DNA of 64,000 nucleotides from Mycobacterium sp. D16Q14. GTDB lineage: Bacteria > Actinomycetota > Actinomycetes > Mycobacteriales > Mycobacteriaceae. A model generated the notes under the pieces. That model was not told the origin of the DNA and made no database searches. It saw nothing but the letters and a program-made list of their open reading frames with translations. Of the stretch, positions 54,658 through 63,404 are shown one piece after another. A program made the position numbers and the translations under genes. Numbering within the stretch: position 1 is the stretch's first letter; each line of letters opens with the position of its first letter. The stretch lies in assembly GCA_002013415.1 (NCBI GenBank), contig MAEX01000014.1, forward strand, positions 62,001 to 126,000, written 5' to 3'.

Positions 54658-55803
54658 TCAGGGCAGTGCGTTGACGAGCTGCGCGGCTTTCTCGACTGCG
54701 GTCATGCCGTCGAACACTCGGTGGCCGGGGTCGTTGTACATGTTGTGGTCCTGGCTGATCACGAATTTGAGCAGCTTCTGCAGCGAGACAACGATGTTCC
54801 CGATGTTGAAGATCATCGCGAGCAGGTTCGGCGTCTGGTTGGTCCCGCTGCCTGTGATCAAGGGCAGCAGCCCGGCGAGCTGGCCGAATCCCGCGAGCAT
54901 CGGATTACCAGTCAATCCCAGTGCGGCACCGCCGAAGCTGGTCAGGTGCCCGAGCTGGCCGACAAAGAGGTTGAACAGGTACATGGCGAACTCGGGCGTC
55001 GCCTCCATGCGAACCAGGATGTCGTAGAACAGCGGCAACAGCCCCGCCGCGTTGGGGTACATGTCCCCCGGCAGCGTGAAGCTGTAGTACCGGTTCAGAA
55101 TCCAGTCCGGCGGGAAGTCCTCGGAGATCCCGTGCCCACCAGGGTTATTGCCGAGCAGCGTCGGGCCCTCGGGCCGGTTGGGGTCGCCGAACTGAATGAC
55201 CTTGGCGATTTCGTCGCGCCGGTCTGCCGGCCACCGGTTCAGGAACTCGACAAGACAGCCCGCACCGCCCGAGTAGCCGAACAGCACCTTCTTGCGGCGG
55301 TCCGGGAGCGCGAACTTCCGGCCCTCAGCCACGCCGTCTTCGATCATGTCCAGATAGCTGTGCGTTGGGTCGTTACCGATCATGAACGCGTTGGTGTTGT
55401 ATCCGAGACCCTGAATGTCGAACCGCTCGCGGTCCAGCAGTTGCATGGTGTCCCAGCCGAATCCGTTGTCGTATACGCCCCAGGTGCCGGTCCAGCTGAT
55501 TGCGTAGTACGGCTTGACCGACGGTGGGACCTCAGTGGCACCAATCAGCAGCATTTGCGTCTTGGTCGCCCAGTCGAACGCCGGACTGTTCGGGTCGAGA
55601 TCCGGTCCGGGCTTGTAGCCCTTGACCACCTCGGTATGCCGGTTGTTCTTGAATTGCCGCTGCGCCTCCAAATAGTCGGCGTCGATCACGTCACCGGTCG
55701 TGCCCTTGAGCTTGGCGCCATAGCTGAACCGCGACAGGTACTTACGTGCGGCCGGGAGCAGAGGGTCGCGCTCGCCGATCTCGTCGGGCGGGGTCCAGGT
55801 CAT
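54658..55803 (-). CDS. Lysin B, mycolylarabinogalactan esterase
   Basis: The 381-residue cutinase-like serine esterase cuts the ester between mycolic acids and arabinogalactan at the end of infection. The nucleophile elbow is FGYSGGAGC (GxSxG, about residues 186-194), with the catalytic Asp/His expected near FGDPNRPEG and the C-terminal DHNMYNDPGHRVFDG (His about 362). An N-terminal peptidoglycan-binding-like region covers about residues 10-75. The ATG overlaps the lysin A stop by 4 bases. The presence of this enzyme shows that the host has a mycolic-acid envelope. Confidence 0.93.
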   Translation of the reverse strand: MTWTPPDEIGERDPLLPAARKYLSRFSYGAKLKGTTGDVIDADYLEAQRQFKNNRHTEVVKGYKPGPDLDPNSPAFDWATKTQMLLIGATEVPPSVKPYYAISWTGTWGVYDNGFGWDTMQLLDRERFDIQGLGYNTNAFMIGNDPTHSYLDMIEDGVAEGRKFALPDRRKKVLFGYSGGAGCLVEFLNRWPADRRDEIAKVIQFGDPNRPEGPTLLGNNPGGHGISEDFPPDWILNRYYSFTLPGDMYPNAAGLLPLFYDILVRMEATPEFAMYLFNLFVGQLGHLTSFGGAALGLTGNPMLAGFGQLAGLLPLITGSGTNQTPNLLAMIFNIGNIVVSLQKLLKFVISQDHNMYNDPGHRVFDGMTAVEKAAQLVNALP

Positions 55804-57002
55804 GATGCGTCCTTTCCGATGGGGGCGAAACCTTCGATACCGAGGCTCTTGCCGATGACGGCCAGCGCGTTGACGACCGTCCGGCCGCCTAGCTGCGTCC
55901 ATTCGATGCGCAGCTGGTCCCAGATCTCGCGCGGGTAGTCCGGCGGCGTAACGGGCGGGGGAACCACCGGTGGCGTGGTGTTGGCGCCGCTGTACTTGGC
56001 GACGGCAGCGCTGAATACGTCCCACGGGAAGTTGGGGCCAACGTCAGTGTGGTTATTGCCGTCTCTGAGGAACTTGGTGCAGTAGTTATGATCCGCCGCA
56101 CCTGGGGGGGCGCTGTAGTTCGGAGCGATCACCCGCGCCTTCAACTTCGGATACTTGGCGCAATCCTGAACAAACAGGTACGCCGCCGCTTCGATGGTGC
56201 CGCGTTCGTTGTCCAGCCATTCTTGGCGAGTCCAATCGGAACGGCTGCCCGCGATGCAGAAGTTGATTGATCGGCTATTGGAGTTCCCGACCGCCCAGCA
56301 CGCCTCATCGGTGTCGACACAGTCAACAACCGTGGTGCCACCGTCGTTGGCCATGCTGCCCGTGTAGTGGTAGGAGACCGGGTTGGCGCTCCCCTTCGTA
56401 GATTCCAGGAAGTTTCGCAACTCAAGCGCGGCGTCATTGCGGTTGTCGCTCCCCTTCGGCGGCTCCTGTGTGTGGAGCAGCCAGAGGTCAACATCCGCAA
56501 CATTGCGGTCACTTGAGTTGCCCGACAGGAAGAATGGAAATTCGTTGAAGTCAGGGCGATTCGAGTCAGGCACGGTGGTCCCTCCAGTCTTGGGCCAGTA
56601 CTTGTCGAGATACGGGGTGACGGTCGCGATGCGAGACTTGATTTCGGTGAGGTATGCCTTGCGGCCGTGCTCGTACCAGTACTGCGCGCTGGGCCAGTTC
56701 GGGCGCTGCTGCATCCACGCGATGTTGAGCCAGATATCGCTACTAGCACCGGGCTTGCGGCGCCACGTATCGAGCTTGTCGAAGAACGCTTTGACCTGCG
56801 CAGCGGCACCATCGAACCGATGAACATAGCTGGCATCCTGTTGCGCGACACCGTAAGTGGTGTGCGTCGGATCCCAGACCTCCTCGTCCCATTCCGATTC
56901 TTGGTAAAGCGTCGACTTCACGGCAAGGCACTCATCGTGGGTGTAGCCGCGTCGCCTGGCCTCGCCAACGATGAGTTGAGCCACTTCATCTTCAGTGGTC
57001 AC
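55800..57002 (-). CDS. Lysin A, peptidoglycan hydrolase
   Basis: The 400-residue modular endolysin has an N-terminal peptidase-like domain (about 1-135) with STLYQESEWDEEVWDPTHTTYGVAQQ. A central amidase-2 domain (about 155-320) has the zinc histidines in LLHTQEPP, SYHYTG and DHNYCTKFL. After a Pro-rich linker (TPPVVPPPVTPP) there is a C-terminal wall-binding segment of about 50 residues. It should cleave the peptide stems and the muramoyl-alanine bond. The start ATG overlaps the upstream small gene's stop (ATGA). Confidence 0.92.
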   Translation of the reverse strand: MTTEDEVAQLIVGEARRRGYTHDECLAVKSTLYQESEWDEEVWDPTHTTYGVAQQDASYVHRFDGAAAQVKAFFDKLDTWRRKPGASSDIWLNIAWMQQRPNWPSAQYWYEHGRKAYLTEIKSRIATVTPYLDKYWPKTGGTTVPDSNRPDFNEFPFFLSGNSSDRNVADVDLWLLHTQEPPKGSDNRNDAALELRNFLESTKGSANPVSYHYTGSMANDGGTTVVDCVDTDEACWAVGNSNSRSINFCIAGSRSDWTRQEWLDNERGTIEAAAYLFVQDCAKYPKLKARVIAPNYSAPPGAADHNYCTKFLRDGNNHTDVGPNFPWDVFSAAVAKYSGANTTPPVVPPPVTPPDYPREIWDQLRIEWTQLGGRTVVNALAVIGKSLGIEGFAPIGKDAS

Positions 57003-57298
57003 TTGCGGCCCTTGAGGATGTCGCCAATCAATGATCCCGGAAGGTTGGCCAGGGACGCCAGGCTGTCGAGCAGCGGGAACCGCCTCGCCATCCGGCCAAC
57101 TAGACCGTCGAACAGCTTGTCGTCGAGGCTGCCCGGGATCTGGTCTGTGAGGCGATCGATAGCGCCGTCGAGGCGCTCGACGAGGCGGGCCTCGATCCGG
57201 TCCAGGATCGCCGCGAGACGCTTGTCTACGGCCGCCGCGACCTTGTCCGCAATCAGATTGAACAGCTGATCACGCCAGCTGACACTAGGTTTCATCAT
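56999..57298 (-). CDS. Small phage protein upstream of lysin A
   Basis: The 99-residue protein has an amphipathic helical first half (LFNLIADKVAAAVDKRLAAI, then LDRIEARLVERL) and a basic end (LKGRK). No membrane segment is seen. The ATG pair at 57298 overlaps the previous gene's stop (ATGA). It may be a lysis regulator or chaperone; I do not recognise the family. Confidence 0.65.
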   Translation of the reverse strand: MMKPSVSWRDQLFNLIADKVAAAVDKRLAAILDRIEARLVERLDGAIDRLTDQIPGSLDDKLFDGLVGRMARRFPLLDSLASLANLPGSLIGDILKGRK

Positions 57299-57438
57299 CC
57301 GTGCTTTCCCTTCTCGATACGTGGGTCGAACTTGTCCATGCGGTCGCTTACGTAATGCGATGCCCACCAACCAATTCGGAATGAGACAACCGCGAGCGCG
57401 AGGTAGAACGCGCCGTACCTGGACAGTTGCGCGATCAT
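57295..57438 (-). CDS. Very small phage membrane protein
   Basis: The 47-residue protein MIAQLSRYGAFYLALAVVSF (start) has one membrane segment and a charged tail SDRMDKFDPRIEKGKHG. It overlaps the next gene by 4 bases. Short one-helix proteins at the head of lysis cassettes can act as holin-like or accessory proteins. The frame stays open upstream, but that part reads through a hairpin and is not protein-like. Confidence 0.6.
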   Translation of the reverse strand: MIAQLSRYGAFYLALAVVSFRIGWWASHYVSDRMDKFDPRIEKGKHG

Positions 57439-57516
57439 CGTGCGTTCCGCGAGAATGGGAATCCGGCGGTTGTGATGGCGATGCTGCTCCGCCCTACCAA
57501 AACGCGAAACTCGCCA

Positions 57517-57552
57517 GGGTGGCGCTTTCGGGTCGACACGGAGGCGCCACCC
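57517..57552. terminator. Hairpin between tail and lysis genes
   Basis: GGGTGGCGC (57517-57525) pairs with GCGCCACCC (57544-57552), a 9-base-pair stem with an 18-base loop. It lies in a 150-base gap between the tail genes and the lysis genes. It may terminate tail transcription or process the message. Confidence 0.5.
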
Positions 57553-57589
57553 GTCATCCCTCGGCTTTGTAGCCACCGCGCAGGCATCG

Positions 57590-57952
57590 CTACACACCCC
57601 AGAACTTGAAAATCGGTGTGACATCAACCTGTAGAGGTTGCGATCCGTCGTTAACGGTGAGGGACACCGGCAGCACTTCTGTGCGCAGCAGGGTTGCGCC
57701 GTTGAATACGCCGTACCGGTTGATCACCGTGCCGTTGGCCACGGTGGACGCGGGGATCGAGATCGTGACCAAGGAGCCGGTGGACGATGCCTTGTCGGTG
57801 CTGGATTCGGTGACATCGACCGGGGTGGCCCAAGTCGTGTCCGCGTAGACAGTGCCAACACGCGTGGCGCCTGCGTACAGCCCAATTCGGTTGCCGAGTC
57901 CGGTGATTGCGGCGCAGCATGCGCGGCGGTGAGCCGCCTGGTATTCGGACAT
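57590..57952 (-). CDS. Small phage structural protein, probably tail-associated
   Basis: The 120-residue protein has a short N-terminal helix with Cys-Cys (YQAAHRRACCAAITGLGN) and a beta-rich remainder (IGLYAGATRVGTVYADTTW, then LVTISIPASTVANGTVI). It ends FKFWGV. The fold looks like a tail or baseplate accessory beta-sandwich. The family is not recognised. Confidence 0.65.
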   Translation of the reverse strand: MSEYQAAHRRACCAAITGLGNRIGLYAGATRVGTVYADTTWATPVDVTESSTDKASSTGSLVTISIPASTVANGTVINRYGVFNGATLLRTEVLPVSLTVNDGSQPLQVDVTPIFKFWGV

Positions 57953-57970
57953 GTGAGACCTCTCTGTCGG

Positions 57971-58426
57971 TTATGGGGTTTCCCAGTTGGTCCAACCGGT
58001 GACGCGCGGGGTGTATCCGAGGACGACGTTGCGTGGTGATTCGGTTGTCCACGGGTAGTCCTTGTATGGGCCGATCACGGATTTGAGGTAACTGCATCCG
58101 GGTTCGCCCTCGATCATCAATCCGCCGAAGGGCTGGTATTCGCCTGTAATGACGTAGGTTTCGTTGACCTGAAACCAGAGGTAGTCATCGATGTTGACCG
58201 GCAGGCTGTCGTCGTCGAAATCCCAGATGGTGCCGTTCAACTTGGGTACGTACTGCAGAAGGCATTCGCCGACGTTCTGGTCATGCGGGGCCGCGTCCAG
58301 GTAGTAGTTCCCATTGACCAACCCGATTGGGCCGTCGTTCATGTAGATGTCGAAATACGAAGACTCACGAATGCTGAAGAAGTGGATACGGAACGAAAGT
58401 TCCTCAATTTCATTGGGGGTCAACAT
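57971..58426 (-). CDS. Phage protein of unknown function, tail region
   Basis: The 151-residue acidic protein is rich in aromatic residues (Tyr, Phe, Trp), with IHFFSIRESSYFDIYMND near the start and a C-terminal TGWTNWETP. It is probably a beta-sandwich. Location between minor tail proteins and lysis genes suggests a tail-fibre or head-closure accessory. I see no signature. Confidence 0.6.
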   Translation of the reverse strand: MLTPNEIEELSFRIHFFSIRESSYFDIYMNDGPIGLVNGNYYLDAAPHDQNVGECLLQYVPKLNGTIWDFDDDSLPVNIDDYLWFQVNETYVITGEYQPFGGLMIEGEPGCSYLKSVIGPYKDYPWTTESPRNVVLGYTPRVTGWTNWETP

Positions 58427-58447
58427 TTCCTGCCGTTCTATCGCGAG

Positions 58448-59503
58448 CTACTGGTAGGCGCGGCACCATGCGCCGCCAGCGCCACCGACACCGCCGGGGC
58501 CGCCGAAGTTGGCGCCGCCCGCACCTGCTCCGCCGGGCGCATTGCCGGTGCCGCCGTCGGAGGTCTGCGTGCCGCCGCCGGGGTAGGTCACGCCGTTGTA
58601 GATCCGATTGCCTGGTCCGGGGCCGTCGTTGGCGTTGATGCCGGTGGGATGTTGCGGGCCCCCGGCTCCGCCTGCGGCCGAGAGTCCGGCCCATCCGGCG
58701 CCGATGACGGTCGTTGCAGCTCCCGCGCCTCCGGCCGTTCCGGAGAATCCGCCACTACCCTTGGCGCCGCCTGCACCGACAACGAACGTCAGGACTGTTG
58801 TCGTCCAAGGGATATGGACGCCGCGCTCCAAGGTGACAGTGGCCCATGTGCCTGCGCTGCCAGGAAAGCCGCCGAGTAGGTAGAACGTGCCCGAGCTCGC
58901 GCCGCCGCCGCCTGCGCCGACCAGTGCGAGATCGAGGTACCGACTCCACACCGGGATGGGGCAGACGGTGGTGCCGACTGCGGTAATGGGGGTCAGCACG
59001 GCGGCTTGCGGGGTGAATCGCGCTGTGGCGGTGTCGGCCCCGACGCCGTTGATGGCGCTGCCTGGCAGCCAAATACGGGGCAGCAGCGCCGTGCCCGTAG
59101 CCGTGGCGGCGTCGATGGCCGTCAACCGGGGCCGCATCAGCGCCAGCTCGGCGGCGATGGCGGCATCGATGGCGCGCACACCGGGACGGGCCGAGTCCGC
59201 GCCCACCCCAGCATCCCGAACGGTCAGCCGTGGACGCACAACGGCTGGGTTGGCGCCGAGACCGGCATCCGTCGCTGCTACTCGTAGTGCTGCGCGCGCG
59301 AGATCCGCACCGACACTGCGGTCGATACCCGGTTGCGCCAATCGCAACACGCGCGCGAGATCCCCACCGACAGCCGAGTCAGTGACGGTCAGGCGAGGTA
59401 TCCAGACCCACTTGCCGTTTGATGTTGGAGGCGGTGCATCCGGGTTCGTCGACCACTTGCCCGACTGCTGCGATGGCGCGGTCGGGTTGGGAGACCAGGG
59501 CAT
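58448..59503 (-). CDS. Minor tail protein with tandem repeats and glycine-rich C-terminus
   Basis: The 351-residue protein opens with a Pro/Ser-rich segment ending NGKWVWIPRLTV. About six imperfect repeats of roughly 17-20 residues follow (about 37-150), with phrases such as RLTVTDSAVGGDLARV and RLTVRDAGVGADSARP. A glycine-rich domain (about 190-351) has LALVGAGGGGASSG and a final GGVGGAGGAWCRAYQ. It shares the last domain with the neighbouring 816-residue protein. It is probably a receptor-contact tail protein. The start overlaps the previous stop by one base. Confidence 0.8.
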   Translation of the reverse strand: MPWSPNPTAPSQQSGKWSTNPDAPPPTSNGKWVWIPRLTVTDSAVGGDLARVLRLAQPGIDRSVGADLARAALRVAATDAGLGANPAVVRPRLTVRDAGVGADSARPGVRAIDAAIAAELALMRPRLTAIDAATATGTALLPRIWLPGSAINGVGADTATARFTPQAAVLTPITAVGTTVCPIPVWSRYLDLALVGAGGGGASSGTFYLLGGFPGSAGTWATVTLERGVHIPWTTTVLTFVVGAGGAKGSGGFSGTAGGAGAATTVIGAGWAGLSAAGGAGGPQHPTGINANDGPGPGNRIYNGVTYPGGGTQTSDGGTGNAPGGAGAGGANFGGPGGVGGAGGAWCRAYQ

Positions 59504-61953
59504 CAGACCGCCTTGATAGCGCCGTACCCCGCTGCACCCCAGCCGCCCGTACCGGCGCTGCCGCCGGTACCACCGCCACCGCCTCCGCCGCCACCACCCG
59601 GCCCGTTACCGGGGGCACCGTTGACGGCACCTACCGAGGGGCTGGCAGCGGTGTTCGGACCGCCCTTGAACAGGCGAGCGGAGAACCCGACATCGCCGGG
59701 GCCGTAGCCCACCGAGTCGCGGTTGTAAAAGCTGCCGTAGGCCAGGCGCCCCAGTCGGCCGCCCACGCACCGCAGCAACTCGCTGTTGTCGGTTCCGTTG
59801 CGGAACACGATGTCGTGACCAATCTTGCCGTCGGTCTCCTTGGTCCCCGGCTCGCCACCGATGCCAGCGGGTGAACCCACGCGCTCGGACTGCACCGTGA
59901 TCTGAGTGACGGCAGCGCTGATGTCCACACCGCGCTCCAGCCGCAACCTGTTCCAGGAACCGCCGCCGCCGCCCTCGCCGGGCTTGTTCCAGCCGCCGTC
60001 ACCGCCGCCACCTCCACCACCGCCACCGCAGCCCACGAGGTACAGAACAGTGCTGGTAGCCGGGATGTCGTACGTGGCAAGGGGCAGATTCGACCCGGTA
60101 GAGGAGTACTCCGTCCACTGAGCTGCCAAGTTGGTCGATTCACCGAGGGCACCCCACACCGGCGTGAACTCCACGTGCCCGCCAACCAGGGTGGGCAGGG
60201 ACGTGTAGCCGGTGCCACCGTCCTGGGCAAAGAACAGTGGGATGTTCTGCACGACTTCCAGCACGGTTGGCATTCCCGGCGTGGTGTACAGGCCCTGCGG
60301 GTTTCCGTTCTGCAATACACCGATAAATACGGTTTGGCCCCTGGCCACCGTCAACCCCGGCGACGGAATTGTCAGGGCCTGCACCCGGCTGGTGCTGGCC
60401 AGCAGTGACTTGACGTTGCCGAGATCGACTACCTTCTCTATTTGCAACGACGCGTTAATGCGGTACACGCCCACAAAGCACTGCGTCATGCCGTTGCCGG
60501 TGACGGCGAATTTAACCGTTCGATATGTGCGCTCGACGCCCGGCGTAATGGGTATAAACACCAGCTTCTGGTTGGCGGGTACGAATGTCGACTGTGCATT
60601 GATAATGGGGAACGACACATCGTCATTGATGCCCGTGGACATCCAGCGAGGGGTGAGTCGTGGCAGGTTCACGACATCGGAGGCGTACACCGCTGCGGCA
60701 TAGGCGTCGTCGGCCTTTTGCTTTAGCGCAGCGGTCGCGATGGATACATCGACAGGGCCCCTGCCAGTAGATCCGTCCCCAAATACCGCATTCCAGAGGT
60801 TGTTCCACGTGTCCTTGAGATCTTCCCCGATATCGGCGCTGCCGATCGGGCTGTGCACCTTGGCCGGGGGCAGCTTGGGAATATTGCCCAACCCGAGTAG
60901 CCCGATGATCTCCTCGGCCGTGATCTTGCCGTCGGCGGTGATCGCGGCGAACCGCTGCTCAAACTCGGCGATGCCCGAATTTGTCTGCCCGCCTATGGTG
61001 TCGAAGAATGAGCGCCACTTACCCAGCAGCGGGCCCAGATTCGACATCACCGATGTGACATTCGAGAAGTGCACCCGGCCAGCGGTCGCCCCCTCGGTCA
61101 CTACCAGGGTTACCGTCGCGGACTTCACCGATCCGTTCGTCGGTACCGACCATGACCCTGAGAGGCTCGCGCGTACCCACGATGAATCGGCCGCTACCGG
61201 CTGAATCTGCTTGATCACCACATCGGGGAGCTTGGTGCCGTCCGGCCCGAATGGCGTGATGCACAACCGGATCGGGTTCGATCCTGCGGTAGCGGTTACG
61301 CCCTGCCACATCGCGGAAGCTGCGATATCGACGGTTTGACCGGCGGCCACGTTGAACGGATCTTTGATGCTGATCGCGTAAAACTGGCCATTGGCGTTGA
61401 CGTACAGCGACTTACCCGACAGGTGTCCATTCTGAGCGGCGTCAAAACGCCAGTACGGGTTATCCTCCACCATCTTGGGATCGGTGAATCCGCCCGCGCC
61501 ACCCAGGAGATCGTGAGCTACGTCGGCAACCCAGGAGGCGGGTATGACCCCCTTGAGGAACTGGCCCGCCACCTTGGCGATGGCGGTGAGGATTGATTCC
61601 GGGTGCGCGAGATCGATACCCGACAGCGCATTGCGGATGCCCAGGGCCCAGGTGCCGAGGTCTGATTCGTCGCCGTCCTCGATGCCGGTCAGTAGCTCGA
61701 TCAGATCGCCAAGTCCGGGCTTGTCTTTCGCCCACTCGTGCAGTTGATCGAACGAACTTATTCCGGGGATCAGCGATCCCACGACGGCAAGCACGACGCG
61801 GCCGATGAACTGCTCGACGAATTGCTTGCCGAACTCCTGCAGCTGCTGCGGCGTGAATGGCCGGGTCAGCTCATCGTTGCGCTTCTGATGGACATCAGCA
61901 GAAGGGATCTCGATCGCCCAGTCCGGCGGCACCGCAGGCACCTCTGATGTCAC
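59503..61953 (-). CDS. Large minor tail protein with glycine-rich tip domain
   Basis: The 816-residue protein has an N-terminal helical part with FTPQQLQEFGKQFVEQFIGRV. A beta-sandwich carbohydrate-binding-like module lies at about residues 165-300 (FNVAAGQTVDIAASAMW, WVRASLSGSWSVP), then a second beta region. The C-terminal domain (about 635-816) holds runs of 8-10 glycines and LERGVDISAAVTQ. GTG 61953 overlaps the previous stop (GTGA). It is likely a tail-tip protein that contacts the host surface. Confidence 0.82.
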   Translation of the reverse strand: MTSEVPAVPPDWAIEIPSADVHQKRNDELTRPFTPQQLQEFGKQFVEQFIGRVVLAVVGSLIPGISSFDQLHEWAKDKPGLGDLIELLTGIEDGDESDLGTWALGIRNALSGIDLAHPESILTAIAKVAGQFLKGVIPASWVADVAHDLLGGAGGFTDPKMVEDNPYWRFDAAQNGHLSGKSLYVNANGQFYAISIKDPFNVAAGQTVDIAASAMWQGVTATAGSNPIRLCITPFGPDGTKLPDVVIKQIQPVAADSSWVRASLSGSWSVPTNGSVKSATVTLVVTEGATAGRVHFSNVTSVMSNLGPLLGKWRSFFDTIGGQTNSGIAEFEQRFAAITADGKITAEEIIGLLGLGNIPKLPPAKVHSPIGSADIGEDLKDTWNNLWNAVFGDGSTGRGPVDVSIATAALKQKADDAYAAAVYASDVVNLPRLTPRWMSTGINDDVSFPIINAQSTFVPANQKLVFIPITPGVERTYRTVKFAVTGNGMTQCFVGVYRINASLQIEKVVDLGNVKSLLASTSRVQALTIPSPGLTVARGQTVFIGVLQNGNPQGLYTTPGMPTVLEVVQNIPLFFAQDGGTGYTSLPTLVGGHVEFTPVWGALGESTNLAAQWTEYSSTGSNLPLATYDIPATSTVLYLVGCGGGGGGGGGDGGWNKPGEGGGGGSWNRLRLERGVDISAAVTQITVQSERVGSPAGIGGEPGTKETDGKIGHDIVFRNGTDNSELLRCVGGRLGRLAYGSFYNRDSVGYGPGDVGFSARLFKGGPNTAASPSVGAVNGAPGNGPGGGGGGGGGGTGGSAGTGGWGAAGYGAIKAV

Positions 61954-62789
61954 AGCGGCCACGCCTCGATGGAGAACTGCGCCATGGCGGCGGGGGCGGT
62001 GTAGGTGCTGGTGCCCGCCTGGCGCTCACACCGGACGTGCACCGTCGCAGAAGATCCGGCCGCGATGGTGTCGTAGCTATCTGCCTCGGTGCCGGACTGA
62101 ATAGGCTTGCCCGGCGCGAACATCAGCCTCTCGGTCTGCGTGATGCCGATGCAGCGGCCGACGATGTTGCCGTTGGCCTCGCCGTTGAGACGTGCCAACA
62201 GATTGACACGCACGTCTGGCGCCTCACCGGTCACCACGGCGAACCCCTGCGCCCGGATGCGGCGCGCCCATGGCCGTGGCGGAATGTTGATTGGCGCCAT
62301 CGTGCCGTTGGGGTTACCCGTGCCGACGTTGGTGATCGTTCCGGGGTAGAACACCTCGGGGATCTTCTGCGGGACGAGCTCAAACCCGTTGAGGCCCGGC
62401 TTTACGGCGGGGATCCACCCAGCCTTCGGCAATGTCGATAGGTCGAGGGGATTCCACACCATAGTGCCGTCATTACCCTTGCCGCCCTTATGAATCGCCA
62501 GGCTGAGCTTCCACTTCCCTGGCGTGGTATCCGTGGGGGGCGTGATGAGCGTGAATGACGCGGAGTCTGGAGTGGTGTCGCCGGGCTCCAGTGGGGTAAA
62601 GGCAACCTCGGTGTCAAGCTCGGCATGCTTGCCGGGAGGGCCTTGTTCGACGCCTGAGACACCTCCCATGATCCCGCCGTCTTCACGCAGCAGGACGAAC
62701 GAGACGCCGGTGCCATCGACGGGGACAAGGTTGATGCCTTGCCCCTGGTAGTACCGCGCACCATTGAAAGTGACTATCGGCCATGCCAT
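61950..62789 (-). CDS. Minor tail protein
   Basis: The 279-residue beta-rich protein begins MAWPIVTFNGARYYQGQGIN and has a collagen-like-free N-terminal domain (about 1-100) with VSFVLLREDGG. A C-terminal jelly-roll-like part (about 140-279) has PPRPWARRIRAQGFAVV and VHVRCERQAGTSTYTAP. It lies between the Gp37-like gene and the large glycine-rich tail protein, so a baseplate or tail-tip connector is likely. Confidence 0.75.
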   Translation of the reverse strand: MAWPIVTFNGARYYQGQGINLVPVDGTGVSFVLLREDGGIMGGVSGVEQGPPGKHAELDTEVAFTPLEPGDTTPDSASFTLITPPTDTTPGKWKLSLAIHKGGKGNDGTMVWNPLDLSTLPKAGWIPAVKPGLNGFELVPQKIPEVFYPGTITNVGTGNPNGTMAPINIPPRPWARRIRAQGFAVVTGEAPDVRVNLLARLNGEANGNIVGRCIGITQTERLMFAPGKPIQSGTEADSYDTIAAGSSATVHVRCERQAGTSTYTAPAAMAQFSIEAWPL

Positions 62790-62804
62790 ATGAATTACCT
62801 CCGG

Positions 62805-63347
62805 TCAGGACTGGGGAGCGAGTGTGACGACGTTGATGGCTTCAAATGCGCCGGTGATGAAGCGCTGGAACTTGCCGAGCGGGGCCTCGTCGCGGCGTCC
62901 GTCGCCGAGGGTGACCGTCACCGTGCTCTCGGTCGGACTGATCCGCCACATTCTGTTTTCGATGTAGTCGGTCACCATCTTGGTGCGGCGGTGATACACC
63001 AGGCTCATCAATCCGCCCTTGAAAATGTCTCTACCCCAGGCATATTGGTCACCGTTGCGGAAAGTCACCTGCGCTGTGGTAGCGCCCGCCGAGTCGAAAA
63101 GCGCATTGATGAATGCGAATACGGTCTCGATGTTGTACGGGGCGCTGGCGGTGGGATAGAACCGCTCGACTGCCGGGTGGTACGGGCCAACCTCGTCGCG
63201 GCGCTCGTAGTGCTGCAGCAGCTGGAATGCCAGGAAGCTGTTGTTCAGGAAGCCTGACAATAGATCTGACGGGATACCCGAGAACCCCACCACGATCATC
63301 AGGGAATCGATCAGCCAGGCGAACGTGGCATTCATAAGGTCGTTGAG
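62805..63347 (-). CDS. Gp37-like minor tail protein, 3' segment after hairpin insertion
   Basis: This frame reads LNDLMNATFAWLIDSLMIVV from 63347, then DLLSGFLNNSFLAFQLLQ, FAFINALFDSAGATTAQVTF and a C-terminal YHRRTKMVTDYIENRMW. It looks like the second half of the siphovirus Gp37-like tail protein whose first half lies at 63403-64000. No start codon is needed if the two parts are joined. If they are separate, ATG 63335 is the only start and has no good ribosome-binding site. The protein part from ATG is 176 residues. Confidence 0.7.
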   Translation of the reverse strand, partial: LNDLMNATFAWLIDSLMIVVGFSGIPSDLLSGFLNNSFLAFQLLQHYERRDEVGPYHPAVERFYPTASAPYNIETVFAFINALFDSAGATTAQVTFRNGDQYAWGRDIFKGGLMSLVYHRRTKMVTDYIENRMWRISPTESTVTVTLGDGRRDEAPLGKFQRFITGAFEAINVVTLAPQS

Positions 63348-63362
63348 TCAGATTTAGCCCTC

Positions 63363-63404
63363 GGGCTGGTGCCCCCCGGCGGTTAAGCCGAGGGGCACCA
63401 GCCC
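63363..63404. repeat. Hairpin inside the split tail gene
   Basis: GGGCTGGTGCCCC (63363-63375) pairs exactly with GGGGCACCAGCCC (63392-63404). An inner CGGC (63377-63380) pairs with GCCG (63387-63390), leaving a 6-base loop. The element lies within the 55 bases (63348-63402) that separate the two coding parts. One foot of the stem touches the last codon (Trp) of the upstream part. Confidence 0.8.

Noticed and set aside
53875..55938. 687-codon plus-strand open frame across the lysis genes
   Set aside because: Antisense to holin, lysin B and lysin A, all of which have intact motifs. Its composition is not protein-like.
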